A DNA stretch of 64,000 bases from CAYXLI01 sp964464925 (GCA_964464925.1 CAYXLI010000003.1:186001-250000); one strand, 5' to 3'; shown: positions 25,317-34,647, numbered from the stretch's first letter. Notes: generated from the letters alone by a model not told the origin. A program made the numbers and translations.

Positions 25317-25652
25317 TCAGTATCGAGGGATTGAAGAATCGATTTCCAGAGACCAGAGGTCGATGCCGCCCGCCATGCTCTGACACTCCTCTATACCGTT
25401 CTGACGCAGCCAATTGACCACCTGCAGGCTGCGAATGCCGTGGTGACAGAAGACAACCACCAGGGCGGATTCGGCCTTGTCTACCAAGCCATTGAGTGCC
25501 GCCGGCACGGTACGCATGGGAATCAATTCACTGCCGGCGAGGCGGGCAATCTGGTGCTCCTGCGCCTCGCGAACATCAATCAGGTAAGTAGGTTCGCCCT
25601 TGTCCAATCGCGCCTTGACTTCGCGTGGAGTGATTTCAAAAGGTAGGCTCAT
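25317..25652 (-). CDS. Single-domain rhodanese
   Basis: The 111-residue protein has the rhodanese pattern: FEITPREVKARLDKG, YLIDVREAQEHQIARL, and the active-site loop VFCHHGIRSLQVV with the catalytic Cys at residue 69. It ends with a conserved GGIDLWS stretch. It would transfer sulfane sulfur in the cytoplasm. The frame is open far into pdxH (to 26078), but that part is a shadow of pdxH; the ATG at 25652 gives the family's usual start. It lies four bases downstream of pdxH, so the two belong to one operon. Confidence 0.93.
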   Translation of the reverse strand: MSLPFEITPREVKARLDKGEPTYLIDVREAQEHQIARLAGSELIPMRTVPAALNGLVDKAESALVVVFCHHGIRSLQVVNWLRQNGIEECQSMAGGIDLWSLEIDSSIPRY

Positions 25653-25656
25653 TCCG

Positions 25657-26292
25657 TCACGGGGCCAGGCGCTCCAGGCGCCATCGGTCTCCGCTACGAA
25701 GATACCGCAATCGGTCATGTAGCCTGTTGGGACGCCCCTGCCAAAACTCGATGGCGTCCGGCCTGAGGCGGTAGCCGCCCCAGTTCGGAGGAGTGGGGAT
25801 GGGCTTGCCTTCAAATTCTTTTTCCTTCTCCGCCAGGAGTTCTTCCAGCTTCGCGCGATCTTGGATGACGGTGCTCTGCTGCGATACCCATGCGCCGAGT
25901 TTACTGCCTTCAGGACGGCTCTGAAAGTAAGCCTCCGACTGCTCCCGCGAGACTTTCCCGGCGATTCCCGTGATGCGCACCTGGCGCTCCAGTTCGCCCC
26001 AGTAGAAGACGAGTGCCGCGTGGGGATTCGCGTCGAGTTCCCTGCCTTTCTGACTTTCGTAATTCGTATAGAAAACAAAGCCGTCGGGTTCGACGCCTTT
26101 CAGGAGCACGATTCGCGCTGACGGCGCCCCGGTTCCATCCACAGTCGCCAGCGTCATAGCGTTCGGCTCAGGAATGGACGTCTCGCGAGCCTGCGCAAAC
26201 CACATGCGGAACTGCTCGTACGGGTCGGGGTGCATGGCGTCTTCCGTGAGCCCCGCCAATGTATACGTCAATCGGAGATCATCCAGATTCAT
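25657..26292 (-). CDS. pdxH: Pyridoxamine 5'-phosphate oxidase
   Basis: The 211-residue product matches PdxH in length and pattern. It has MTLATVDGTGAPSARIVLLKG and GFVFYTNYESQKGRELDANP (FMN-binding core), then WGELERQVRITGIAGKVS, SYFQSRP-like substrate residues and the C-terminal RLRPDAIEFWQGRPNRLHDR ... WRLERLAP signature. It oxidises pyridoxine or pyridoxamine phosphate to PLP using FMN. The start at 26292 overlaps the stop of the DUF429 gene by four bases; upstream open sequence (to 26391) is not conserved. Confidence 0.96.
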   Translation of the reverse strand: MNLDDLRLTYTLAGLTEDAMHPDPYEQFRMWFAQARETSIPEPNAMTLATVDGTGAPSARIVLLKGVEPDGFVFYTNYESQKGRELDANPHAALVFYWGELERQVRITGIAGKVSREQSEAYFQSRPEGSKLGAWVSQQSTVIQDRAKLEELLAEKEKEFEGKPIPTPPNWGGYRLRPDAIEFWQGRPNRLHDRLRYLRSGDRWRLERLAP

Positions 26293-27002
26293 GTTCGTTT
26301 CGGAATTACGATATACCCCTCTGCCGCACTGCCGAGAACGAGGTTGCGATACTCGCCCCAATACCACCAGTGCGCCGCGATGTAGGCACAAAGCACCGCA
26401 TCAAGTTGGTCTTCCACAGCCTTGAGTGCAGATCCGCCCTCGGGCACGCAGGGTAGTTTCGTCGCTATCAGGGCGGGTTCCCGATCTTTCAAGCTGCCGA
26501 GCAAACGCCGGAACTCTTTCAAAACCATTACGCGATCTGCCACTGGCCCCTTCTTGTACTTCAGGATGCGATCGAGCATGAAAAGCTGCACGCATGCGGC
26601 GTGTGGATGCACTTCTATTTGATAGCGCCCGGGCTTTCGCGGCGTAACAGCCTCCGCGTGAAGAAAGCCGCGTTCCTGCAGTTTGCGAGATAGTGATAAC
26701 GTGCGGTTCGCAAACGGGCGGCTGAGATTGGCCGGATAGCATCCCGCATGATACTTCCCGAAATGGCGGTGAGTCAGCTTATCCACTTCGCGCATGCCCG
26801 TCGCATTGGGGATGACGATAGGCGCATCTATGCCAGCCATCGCCGGTCCGTCGCCTGCGTGTTGATCGACCCATTCCAGAACCTCCTCTACCTGCGCACG
26901 GCGCTCTGTACCGATCAACTCCAGAGCGCCGTTCCCGCAACGCAGCACGGCCAGGCCGCTGGGCTGGCTGACCCATCCGAAGTCGATTCCGAGAAAAACC
27001 AC
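26289..27002 (-). CDS. DUF429 family protein (predicted RNase H-fold nuclease)
   Basis: The 237-residue protein begins with GIDFGWVSQPSGLAVL, the first acidic residue of an RNase H-like core. It continues with AGIDAPIVIPNATGMREVDK and a Lys/His-rich loop (THRHFGKYHAG), the pattern of the DUF429 family. The function is not established. It leads the DUF429-pdxH-rhodanese unit, with overlapping stop and start codons. Confidence 0.82.
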   Translation of the reverse strand: MVFLGIDFGWVSQPSGLAVLRCGNGALELIGTERRAQVEEVLEWVDQHAGDGPAMAGIDAPIVIPNATGMREVDKLTHRHFGKYHAGCYPANLSRPFANRTLSLSRKLQERGFLHAEAVTPRKPGRYQIEVHPHAACVQLFMLDRILKYKKGPVADRVMVLKEFRRLLGSLKDREPALIATKLPCVPEGGSALKAVEDQLDAVLCAYIAAHWWYWGEYRNLVLGSAAEGYIVIPKRT

Positions 27003-27029
27003 TACTCTTCGGATGTTAGCGCCAGTACC

Positions 27030-29375
27030 CTAGAAGAGTAGCTTCACACCGGCAACGGCCCAGGCTCCCGGCGTTTTGAAACCTTCTTCCAGATAGTTCT
27101 GGTTGAGAGCGTTCTCCACTCGCGTGTAGAACCGCACGCTGGTGTGGTCGGTGACCGGATGCGTGTAGTTGAGTGCGAGATCGAGCTTCCTCGGGCCAGG
27201 GAAGAGAAACGGACGGCTTCCGCTACCGGAGAAGAGCGGAAAGATGTAATCGCTGGCAGCCAAGAAGTTCGCCGTCACATCCACCCGCTTGCCGATTCGC
27301 TGAATCGCGGTGATCGTACCCATGTGATCGAATACGCGCAGCCCGCGCAAAGATCCGCCGATCAGACTGGAATTCCGCTCGCGGGCATTGGTGTAGGTGT
27401 AAGAAGCGTTCAGCGTGAGGGACCGCGTGATGCGGGTTTCGGCGCTCGTTTCGACTCCGCGCGCAAGACCTCCGCCCGTGTTGCGGTATCCACCGAATCG
27501 GCCGTACGGGTCAGTGCGATAGTTGATGGCACCTGAGAAGTCGAACACGATTGCTTCCTGCAGGCGCGTGTAGAAGTAGGTGGCGCGCAACACGACACGA
27601 GAGTTAAACAGGTACTGATCGAATCCTCCATCGACCGAAATCAGCCGGTCCGGACGCAGCAGCGGATCGCCATAAGCGGAAAAGCTTCCTCCATAAAACG
27701 ATGCGCCGAAACGCTCATACAACGATGGCACGCGATAACCATTGCCTACGTGCGCTCGCAGCTTTGTGCCGGTGGACGCAGAAAGGTACGCGATAGAGCC
27801 ATCCCCCGTGTAGGCGCTGGGCGGGTCGTTGAGTTTTACGTTCTGATACAGCGGCGCTCCTCCGGTAAACGACGGCTTATCCAATTCGAACTTCTGGACG
27901 CGGCCTGAGAGGGAAATCTGCAGGCGTCCGTCAAGCAATCGGATCTGATCCTGCGCAAATCCCGCGTGGCTGCCCTGCACGATCTGTACGCGTACGTTCA
28001 CGCGCTGCGCGATGACGGGGTTCTCGTCCGTGGCGCGGTTGTCATAGCGCTCACGCTCATACTCGTAACCGCCGGTGATCAGTTGCCACCGTGTTAGCTG
28101 AAAATCTGTCCGGGCCTGGAGTGTGTCCAGCCGGCCCGCAAAAATATTCGAAGTGTTGAATGCAGGCTGGAAACTGACTCCGCCCGGGCCGTCGCGATTC
28201 TCGCGATTCGTCGTCAACCCCTGATACGTGACCTTGTACGACGCCGTGGGCGAGAGACGCTGTTGGAAGTTCACCAGGCCAGAGAAGTAGCTGCCCGCCC
28301 GCCGGTAGTCCGGGTCGTCCGGCGAGGCTGCAAGCGTCACTCCGTCAATCGCTGGTACAAAACCGCTGGGATATGCGCTGGCGCCAGGCAACGCAAAGGG
28401 AGACGTATTTAACTGCGTGAAGTTGTCGCTGGCGAACAGACGCCCGCCGACCGTGATGGTGGGGCTAAGCGAGTAGGACACGAAGCCCTGCCCCGCGGTG
28501 TTCCGGTAGCGGTCGTTTCCGTCGATTCCGCTCAGCACGTTCAGATGGACCAGGCCTGCCGTGTAGCGAAATCGATCCTGCAATGCGCCGCCGGCGACTT
28601 TGGCCAAGCCGCGTATCTCACCGAGTCCGCCGCCTTCGGCAGATATCTCACCTCGCACGCGTCCGCCGCCCTCATCGGTCACCAGGTTGATCACCGATCC
28701 TGCAGCATTCGTCCCATAGAGAGAAGAGCCGGATCCGCGCAAAATTTCGATGCGATCCGAATCCACCATGAGAAGGTCACCCAGGAACGCCGTGGCCTCG
28801 CCTTGCGGGGAGGAGGCATCCCGCAGGCGGAAACCATCCACGAGCAGCGACGAATCGAACGCACGAGTGCCGCGCGCGATCACTCGCGTAAGCGATCCCG
28901 GACCACCCAATTGAGCCACGCGAATACCGGGGGTGTAGCGAATCGCTTCCGCCACCGAGTAGACTTCTCGCTTATCCAGTTCCTCTCCGGTGAGAATAGT
29001 AAGCGCTTTCGCCTGCTCGTCCGTGGTTTGCGCCGTGCCGCTGGCCGTCACTTGCACCTGCGCGCTGAGCTTCTCCAGGTCGACCTTTACGTCCAGGTCC
29101 AGCATGCGATCGTCATCGATGTGGACCTTGGCTGTACCGGCCGTGCCGGTCGATCTGGCTTCCAGCAGATAGTCTCCAGCACTGAGTGACGGGAAGACGT
29201 AGGAGCCGGCGGCATCCGACTGCGTCTTGGAAGTGAGTTGGGAATCTCGCGACGTGATGCTGACGGTCGCGCCGGGAATAGGGTCGCCGGAAGGATCGAG
29301 GATTCTTCCTCGTACTCCCGTGTCGGCCGCGGATAACAGCGCCGCGGCTCCGAAAAGAATCAAAAACAGTTTCAT
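27030..29375 (-). CDS. BtuB-like TonB-dependent cobalamin receptor
   Basis: The 781-residue receptor has a signal peptide (MKLFLILFGAAALLSA) and an N-terminal carboxypeptidase-regulatory-like Ig domain (GVRGRILDPSGDPIPGATVS). The plug carries the TonB-box region and the PGIRVAQLGG, DRIEILRGSGSSLYGTNAAG motifs. The barrel (about 230-781) ends in LLF. The ATG at 29375 follows GAGG and is preferred over the TTG at 29387. The regulation defines its likely substrate: a cobalamin riboswitch lies 110 bases upstream on the same strand, so this is probably the vitamin B12 (or corrinoid) importer of the outer membrane. A carboxypeptidase-type domain in such a receptor is more common in Bacteroidota and Acidobacteriota than in the enteric BtuB. 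Confidence 0.93.
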   Translation of the reverse strand: MKLFLILFGAAALLSAADTGVRGRILDPSGDPIPGATVSITSRDSQLTSKTQSDAAGSYVFPSLSAGDYLLEARSTGTAGTAKVHIDDDRMLDLDVKVDLEKLSAQVQVTASGTAQTTDEQAKALTILTGEELDKREVYSVAEAIRYTPGIRVAQLGGPGSLTRVIARGTRAFDSSLLVDGFRLRDASSPQGEATAFLGDLLMVDSDRIEILRGSGSSLYGTNAAGSVINLVTDEGGGRVRGEISAEGGGLGEIRGLAKVAGGALQDRFRYTAGLVHLNVLSGIDGNDRYRNTAGQGFVSYSLSPTITVGGRLFASDNFTQLNTSPFALPGASAYPSGFVPAIDGVTLAASPDDPDYRRAGSYFSGLVNFQQRLSPTASYKVTYQGLTTNRENRDGPGGVSFQPAFNTSNIFAGRLDTLQARTDFQLTRWQLITGGYEYERERYDNRATDENPVIAQRVNVRVQIVQGSHAGFAQDQIRLLDGRLQISLSGRVQKFELDKPSFTGGAPLYQNVKLNDPPSAYTGDGSIAYLSASTGTKLRAHVGNGYRVPSLYERFGASFYGGSFSAYGDPLLRPDRLISVDGGFDQYLFNSRVVLRATYFYTRLQEAIVFDFSGAINYRTDPYGRFGGYRNTGGGLARGVETSAETRITRSLTLNASYTYTNARERNSSLIGGSLRGLRVFDHMGTITAIQRIGKRVDVTANFLAASDYIFPLFSGSGSRPFLFPGPRKLDLALNYTHPVTDHTSVRFYTRVENALNQNYLEEGFKTPGAWAVAGVKLLF

Positions 29376-29487
29376 TGCGCCTCGCAATCAGTGAAGTTGC
29401 GTAGACGACTCGGCCGTTAAAGTGGGAACTGAATGTGGCATGTAGAACCAGCCCTTCCCCTCGAAGGTGCAAGTCAATCTAACGCGC

Positions 29488-29684
29488 GCCGGCAGGTCTT
29501 CGGACTTTCAGGCGTTTTCCGTAACGGGAGTTTTCTACTGTCCGCGGCTTCCCAGCCCTCGGAAGAGCCAGTGCTTAAAATGCGGATTTCGTTCCTGATT
29601 ACCGCTGCGGGGCAGCTCCGGATTCACACCGGATTCCCTTTTGCGACGTTTCACCGCGATGGATGGAAACGTACCGGCAGCCTT
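29488..29684 (-). promoter_or_regulatory. Cobalamin (AdoCbl-type) riboswitch
   Basis: Read on the minus strand, this block shows the conserved cobalamin-riboswitch elements in order: AATCCGGTGTGAATCCGGAG, then CTGCCCCGCAGCGGTAA, a GCACTGG core, GCTGGGAAGCCG, and finally CCTGAAAGTCCGAAGACCTG with CCGGC closing the outer stem. It lies in the leader of the receptor at 27030-29375 and starts just after the stop of the PmoA-like gene. It should switch off receptor expression when B12 is high. Confidence 0.96.
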
Positions 29685-29690
29685 TTCAGT

Positions 29691-30533
29691 TTAACGCACG
29701 TCTGCCAGCTCAATGCGGAAATGCATGGTCAGCGGCTCGCCTGGTTCTAGCGTGTAGTCTTTCACCGATTCCGTTCGCCCCGGGAAGGCGGCCCCGACGA
29801 AGCCATAGTGGCGGAGGCACCACTGGTAGGCACGCTTCGGATCTTCCGGGATAATGCGAACACGGGCGCGCTGGCCATTGAAGTTGCCCTCGAGTTCAGC
29901 CCAGGTGAATACAGCACGGTCGCTGTCCTTAGCCAATACGCCTTCATTCGTACGGATTACGGTATCCGTGCGCGGAGCGAATCGCACGTTTAGACCGCCG
30001 TAACTCTTGCCTGCTTCAGCGCTGCCTGCCAACACCACAGGCCCCTGCAGTGCCTCGAATTTCACTTGAACGTCGAGCGCCCGCCTGTCGCCTTGAGAGG
30101 GATGCGCAAGGACGCGTGAGGTCTCGCGCACGAGCGAACCTTCTTTCGCTTCCCACGTGTTCACGGTATCCAACTGCGCGGTTTTACCGGATTTGGTGGC
30201 GGCCGAGACGCTCTTCGGATGGATACCGCCCTTCAGCATCCAGATGTCATATTGATTTACGTGCGGCCACCCCCAGAACAGGCCGCGGTGATGATAGTGA
30301 TCCTTCGGAAAATCGTCGGTGACCACAACTCCAGCGGACGTATAGAGCGGCGAAAGGTAACAGCATCGCTTGCGATCCTCCGGCACACCCGCCGGAAGTT
30401 GCTCGGCTTCGTTGTATGTGAGTACCGGCTTACCCTGTTCCAGGAGGGTGAACTTACCCCCTTCGCTCTTCCACGTAAACTGGGCCATTAGGGTCCCGCA
30501 CATCAGGAATGCAAGGCAGATCGAATTAAGCAT
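29691..30533 (-). CDS. PmoA-like (DUF6807) secreted protein
   Basis: The 280-residue product has a signal peptide (MLNSICLAFLMCGTLMA). It carries the pattern LLEQGKPVLTYN, ... DDFPKDHYHHRGLFWGWPHV (His-rich turn), PSQGDRRALDVQVKFEAL and YGGLNVRFAPRTD, characteristic of PmoA-family/DUF6807 proteins that are frequent beside carbohydrate catabolic genes. The name refers to methane oxygenase A only by historical annotation; I see no reason to assign that activity. It starts within the enolase-superfamily gene's last bases (eight-base overlap). Confidence 0.85.
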   Translation of the reverse strand: MLNSICLAFLMCGTLMAQFTWKSEGGKFTLLEQGKPVLTYNEAEQLPAGVPEDRKRCCYLSPLYTSAGVVVTDDFPKDHYHHRGLFWGWPHVNQYDIWMLKGGIHPKSVSAATKSGKTAQLDTVNTWEAKEGSLVRETSRVLAHPSQGDRRALDVQVKFEALQGPVVLAGSAEAGKSYGGLNVRFAPRTDTVIRTNEGVLAKDSDRAVFTWAELEGNFNGQRARVRIIPEDPKRAYQWCLRHYGFVGAAFPGRTESVKDYTLEPGEPLTMHFRIELADVR

Positions 30534-31692
30534 TTGCCGCAGCCCTCACTTTCGCCTCGTCCACTTCTATGCCTAACCCCGGGCCCTGCGGCACTCGCAG
30601 TCCTCCCTCCTCCAACGCGAACGGCCTCTTGAGGAACGAGCCTGCCAGGAACTGGAGGCCGTTCAACGCTGCCGGATATTTCAGCCCGTATGCACCATAA
30701 AGCACCAGCGATGCAGCAAGAGAAACATCGGGATCCGTCAGGCCGCTGCCCAGAAAGAGCATCTTCTCACGTTCCAGGATTTCAACCTGTTTGCGTGCAT
30801 CCCACAATCCTGCAGTGCGTGCCGGCTTCATCGCCACGCCGTCGAGTAATCGCAACTTGATGAACTCCTCCAGTTCTACGCTGGAGACAACGCCCTCATC
30901 CATCAGAATTGGCAGAGCGCCTTGTTGCCGCACCGCCGCGAACCCGGTCAGGCGATTCGCGGCTACCGGCTGTTCCAATATGTTCACTCCTGCGTCACGA
31001 AGTTTCGGAACTGCGTTCAGCGCCTGTTCGGTCGTGTACCCGCCGTTCGCATCGGCCCACAGGAAGCAGTCGGGAGCGAGCTTACGGACCACCCGCGCAA
31101 GCGCGATGTCCAGGTCCACATTGGGCGCTACTTTGATATTGAAATGCTTATACCCCCGGCGCTTGCCCTCTCCGACGAGCGTTTCCACTTCGCTCAGGTC
31201 GGTGGTATTCACAGTCCAACTCAGAATGATTCTGTCGATCGGCTTCCGGCCCCAGAGTTCGGCGAGAGATTTGCCGGCCAGCTTTCCCGTTACATCGTGC
31301 AGCGCTATGTCCACACCCGCCTTCGCAATCGGCATTCCGGTTGAGAACGAGGGAGCGATCGTCTTGTTCATGACTGCGTGCGCACCGGCAATATCGGTCG
31401 GATCCCGCCCGATTAGCATGGGGGCGATGTAGTTGCGCAACGTTCCGGTCACCGACTCGACGGTCTCGTAACTCCAGGTTGGTAGCGGTACGCTCTGGCC
31501 CCAACCAAATGTGCCGTTGCTAAGCGTGATCTTCACGAAGACTGCCTGGCGCTCAGGTTTGGTGAAGAATTTGAAATGGCCAGTGACCGGGTACTTCACC
31601 GGAAAGACTTCGATTTTCCGGATCACTCGTTCTTCGGCGGCCGTGCTCGTCAGCGCCGCCGCAGCACCGCCCATGAAGATGCGCCGTGTCAT
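30526..31692 (-). CDS. Enolase-superfamily (mandelate racemase/muconate lactonizing) enzyme
   Basis: The 388-residue protein has a Tat-like N-terminus (MTRRIFMGGAAAALT), the capping domain and the TIM-barrel catalytic residues. They are a Lys in KHFNIKV (K187), then D214 (WADANGGY), E240 (LEQPV) and D265/E266 (MDEG). The superfamily abstracts an alpha-proton next to a carboxylate with Mg. The second Lys of the KxK pair is replaced by His-Phe-Asn-Ile-Lys spacing, so racemase versus dehydratase or cycloisomerase cannot be decided. The ATG at 31692 is preferred; the frame is open to 31863. Confidence 0.9.
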   Translation of the reverse strand: MTRRIFMGGAAAALTSTAAEERVIRKIEVFPVKYPVTGHFKFFTKPERQAVFVKITLSNGTFGWGQSVPLPTWSYETVESVTGTLRNYIAPMLIGRDPTDIAGAHAVMNKTIAPSFSTGMPIAKAGVDIALHDVTGKLAGKSLAELWGRKPIDRIILSWTVNTTDLSEVETLVGEGKRRGYKHFNIKVAPNVDLDIALARVVRKLAPDCFLWADANGGYTTEQALNAVPKLRDAGVNILEQPVAANRLTGFAAVRQQGALPILMDEGVVSSVELEEFIKLRLLDGVAMKPARTAGLWDARKQVEILEREKMLFLGSGLTDPDVSLAASLVLYGAYGLKYPAALNGLQFLAGSFLKRPFALEEGGLRVPQGPGLGIEVDEAKVRAAANA

Positions 31693-31898
31693 GGTCTGAT
31701 GCCTGCCAGTATATCCGCGTTGTGACGGTATCGCCGTTGCACTTCTACGCGATCCCCATGGCTCGGCGGCCGTAAGGTCACAGGATCTCCAGATCCTCGT
31801 TGCTATGGAAGTGAAGAAGTCTCGCAGCAATACCATCCAGAGCCAGACTGGACTGAATCGCATTCCTATACCATGGCACGCAGCGATACACTGTCCCC

Positions 31899-32747
31899 AT
31901 GGTCTTGATCACCGGCGCCAGCGGGATGCTCGGGCGAGCGCTCATGCATTCCTTCGCCAGTTGGGACGCAACTGGGCTCGCATACTCCCGTACCGGACCA
32001 CATCTGACGCAGCTCGATCTGCGGGACGAGCCCGCCACAACCGCGCTGGTGCAGCAGATCAAGCCCGGCATCATCATCCACACAGCCGCGGAGCGGCGTC
32101 CCGATGTCAGCGAGAAAGATCCCAATGGCACCCTCGCCCTGAACGTTCGTGCCACGGCCCACCTGGCGCAGCTCGCCCGCGAGCTTGGATCGTGGATTCT
32201 CTATGTGTCCACCGATTATGTGTTCGATGGAACCAATCCGCCGTACACCCCTCGCGACACTCCGAACCCGCTCAATTTTTATGGAAGAACGAAACTGGAA
32301 GGCGAGCGCGCCTTGCAGGTAGCGGCTACTGACTGGGCGATCGTGCGCGCTGGAGTGCTCTACGGCAATGTAGAGTCACTGGACGAGTCCGCGGTCACCG
32401 CTGTAGTCAAGGATGTCCGTTCCCAGAAACATGCAAAGGTGGACCATTGGGCGAACCGGTATCCGACATTCGTGGATGATCTGGCGCTCGTGATTCGGGA
32501 TATGGCGGAACGGCGCCTCAAGGGCATCTATCACTGGTGCGGGCCGGAGCGTTTCACGAAATACGAAATGGCTTTGGTCATGGGCGGGATTCTGGGCGTG
32601 TCGACGGCGCACCTGGAGCCCGATCCCAATCCGCCCGTGGGAGCGCCTCGTCCTCGCGACTGCAAGCTCGATACAAGTGCGCTGACATCCCTGCACATCT
32701 GCCATCACACTCCGTTTCGCGATGCGTTGCACCGTGTCCTCTTATAG
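31899..32747 (+). CDS. RmlD-like NAD(P)-dependent reductase
   Basis: The 282-residue protein has a Rossmann start (LITGASGMLGRALM), the dehydrogenase YxxxK (YGRTKLEGE) and a serine (YVSTDYVFDG) of the extended SDR fold. It resembles dTDP-4-dehydrorhamnose reductase and the MAT2B group. Typical RmlD partners (rmlA, rmlB, rmlC) are not in the window. The end overlaps the convergent sigma-54 activator gene by six bases. Confidence 0.88.
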   Translation: MVLITGASGMLGRALMHSFASWDATGLAYSRTGPHLTQLDLRDEPATTALVQQIKPGIIIHTAAERRPDVSEKDPNGTLALNVRATAHLAQLARELGSWILYVSTDYVFDGTNPPYTPRDTPNPLNFYGRTKLEGERALQVAATDWAIVRAGVLYGNVESLDESAVTAVVKDVRSQKHAKVDHWANRYPTFVDDLALVIRDMAERRLKGIYHWCGPERFTKYEMALVMGGILGVSTAHLEPDPNPPVGAPRPRDCKLDTSALTSLHICHHTPFRDALHRVLL

Positions 32748-34466
32748 AGGCTCGCCGCTACTCATGCCGCGCAGCCGGTCGCGTAGATGCAGATTGCGAA
32801 TCAGCCGCAATAGCGAGTTTGGATGCAGGCCTAACAACTCCGCCGCAGCCTTGTAATCTCCTTTTGCCTGAGCCCACGCGCGCAGAATAGAATCGCGTTT
32901 CGCGCCACCAACAGAAACGTGGTAGATGCTGCTCCACTGATCGCTTGGAACGGCTTCGAGAATAGTCTCGGGCAGATCCTCCGGAAGTACCCAATCTGAA
33001 TTGCCCAGCACCACGGCACGCTCGACCGCATTCTCGAGTTCGCGCACATTCCCCGGCCAGTTGTATTGCAGCAGCAGGCTCTCGGCTTCCGGAGAAAAGC
33101 CCTGCACCCTGCGGCCGCAGCGCCCCATGGATCGCACCAGAAAATAACGCGCCAGCAGCAACACGTCCTGCCCGCGTTCGCGCAACGCCGGCATACGGAT
33201 CGCGACTACGTTCAGCCGGTGATAGAGATCCTCACGGAAGAGCCCCTTCTTCACATCCGCCAACAAGTCCTTGTTCGTTGCTGCCAAAACACGGACATCG
33301 AGGCGCAGGGTCTTCGTGCCGCCCACTCGCTGGAATTCCCGCTCCTGTAGAACGCGCAGCATCTTCGCCTGGAGCGCGGGAGACATCTCTCCGATCTCGT
33401 CGAGGAATACCGTTCCGCCCTCGGCGATCTCGAGTTTGCCCTTCTTCTGCGCCAGAGCGCCAGTAAACGATCCCTTTTCGTGTCCGAACAATTCGCTTTC
33501 CAGAAGCGTCTCGGTCAACGCCGCACAGTTGATTGCCACGAACGGCCGCGCTCTTCTGTTGCTTTGTTCATGGATGGCATTCGCCACGAGTTCCTTGCCC
33601 GTGCCGCTCTCACCGAGAATCAAAATCGTCGTATCCTGCGGAGCCACACGCGACGTCATCTCGAGCACCTTCCGAATCACGAGACTCTCCCCCACGATTC
33701 CGGATGGAGCCACGCGCTCCTCGAGCAGCTTTCTTTGGATCTGCAGCGACTCCACTTCTCTGGCGTTTTCGAGAGCCATGGAGGCGAGGCCCGCAATCGA
33801 GCTCAAGGTATCCCTCAGGGAGACGAATCCAACCGGAGCCGACCGGCTGCGGATCGCGATCGCACCTTCCAACAGGCCGCGAACAAATAAAGGCGCCGCC
33901 GCCGTCTGGCCGCCTGCTCCCGTCACCGGCCCTTCGCGGGCAGCCTCTGCGGCCAGCCCCGCCAAGTCGCTCTCGCGTTGTTCCAGATCTTCAGCGCTCT
34001 TCCCAAGCACCACGATTCCATACTGAACCGGAAGCAGTTCGCCGATCACGTGAATGATCTGTTCTTCGAGCGCCTTCATCTGCGATTCGCTATTGGCCGC
34101 AGCCAGGGCGCGGAACAAGTACAGGAGTGTGGCGGCGCAGAACAGCTCCATCCCTGCGCCTGCCGTTTCCCCGGTTGCTTGTTTTTGAAACACGAGCACG
34201 GTCTCTCCAACCGCAATTTGATCGCCGTACCGCAGCATCTTCCTAGGGCTACGGATTCCGTTGACACGCGTCCCTGCATTGGACCGGTGGTCGATCAGTT
34301 CATATCCCTCGTCCTTCCGCAAGATCGAGCAATGGCGCCACGCGCATTCCGGATCATCCAGCCGAAGTTGCGAGTCTGGATCGCGCCCAATCCGAAACTC
34401 CCCGTCTCCAAGAGACAGGCGCGCACCAGCGTTGGTTCCGTGCACCACCATCAACTCGGCGCTCAT
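32742..34466 (-). CDS. Sigma-54 transcriptional activator with FHA and GAF-like domains
   Basis: The 574-residue bacterial enhancer-binding protein has an N-terminal FHA domain (about 1-96: FRIGRDPDSQLRLDDP ... RHCSILRKDEGYELIDHRS). A GAF-like segment follows (about 105-235), then the AAA+ domain with Walker A GESGTGKE (285-292), the sigma-54-contacting GSFTGA loop (332-337) and Walker B GTVFLDEIGE (351-360). A Fis-type helix-turn-helix ends it (GDYKAAAELLGLHPNSLLRL). Such proteins open sigma-54 promoters by ATP hydrolysis; the FHA domain implies control by a phosphothreonine from a Ser/Thr kinase. It is divergent from the three small secreted-protein genes with sigma-54 promoters (34648 onward) and is their likely regulator. 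The ATG at 34466 is chosen; a GTG at 34478 is possible. Confidence 0.95.
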   Translation of the reverse strand: MSAELMVVHGTNAGARLSLGDGEFRIGRDPDSQLRLDDPECAWRHCSILRKDEGYELIDHRSNAGTRVNGIRSPRKMLRYGDQIAVGETVLVFQKQATGETAGAGMELFCAATLLYLFRALAAANSESQMKALEEQIIHVIGELLPVQYGIVVLGKSAEDLEQRESDLAGLAAEAAREGPVTGAGGQTAAAPLFVRGLLEGAIAIRSRSAPVGFVSLRDTLSSIAGLASMALENAREVESLQIQRKLLEERVAPSGIVGESLVIRKVLEMTSRVAPQDTTILILGESGTGKELVANAIHEQSNRRARPFVAINCAALTETLLESELFGHEKGSFTGALAQKKGKLEIAEGGTVFLDEIGEMSPALQAKMLRVLQEREFQRVGGTKTLRLDVRVLAATNKDLLADVKKGLFREDLYHRLNVVAIRMPALRERGQDVLLLARYFLVRSMGRCGRRVQGFSPEAESLLLQYNWPGNVRELENAVERAVVLGNSDWVLPEDLPETILEAVPSDQWSSIYHVSVGGAKRDSILRAWAQAKGDYKAAAELLGLHPNSLLRLIRNLHLRDRLRGMSSGEPL

Positions 34467-34492
34467 TTGCTGTCGCACAGTGTACCAATCTC

Positions 34493-34510
34493 GTGAACCT
34501 GCCGGTTTAC
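34493..34510. promoter_or_regulatory. Candidate activator-binding palindrome 1 (AACC-N4-GGTT)
   Basis: GTGAACC-TGCC-GGTTTAC lies between the divergent activator gene and the first secreted-protein gene. Its core AACC-N4-GGTT recurs upstream of the second and third genes, so it is a candidate enhancer for the FHA-type activator. It lies about 75 bases upstream of the -24 element. Confidence 0.45.
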
Positions 34511-34583
34511 GGCCATGAACCGATCAGTGAGTGCATTCCCGCGGCGCGAACCGGTTTTCAAGAGCTTATGAACAAAAAACGTG

Positions 34584-34599
34584 TGGCAGGGAGCCTGCA
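34584..34599 (+). promoter_or_regulatory. Candidate sigma-54 promoter 1
   Basis: TGGCAGGGAGCCTGCA has GG and GC separated by exactly ten bases, matching the consensus TGGCAC-N5-TTGCA with one mismatch in each half. The predicted start is near 34610, 38 bases before the ATG at 34648. Confidence 0.7.
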
Positions 34600-34647
34600 T
34601 TGATACTTGCGTCCCGACCGACACAGAAAGTACAGAGGAGTAAGACG

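Noticed and set aside
25653..26078. N-terminal extension of the rhodanese frame
   Set aside because: This part overlaps pdxH in another frame and is Arg/Ser-rich low-complexity text typical of shadow frames.
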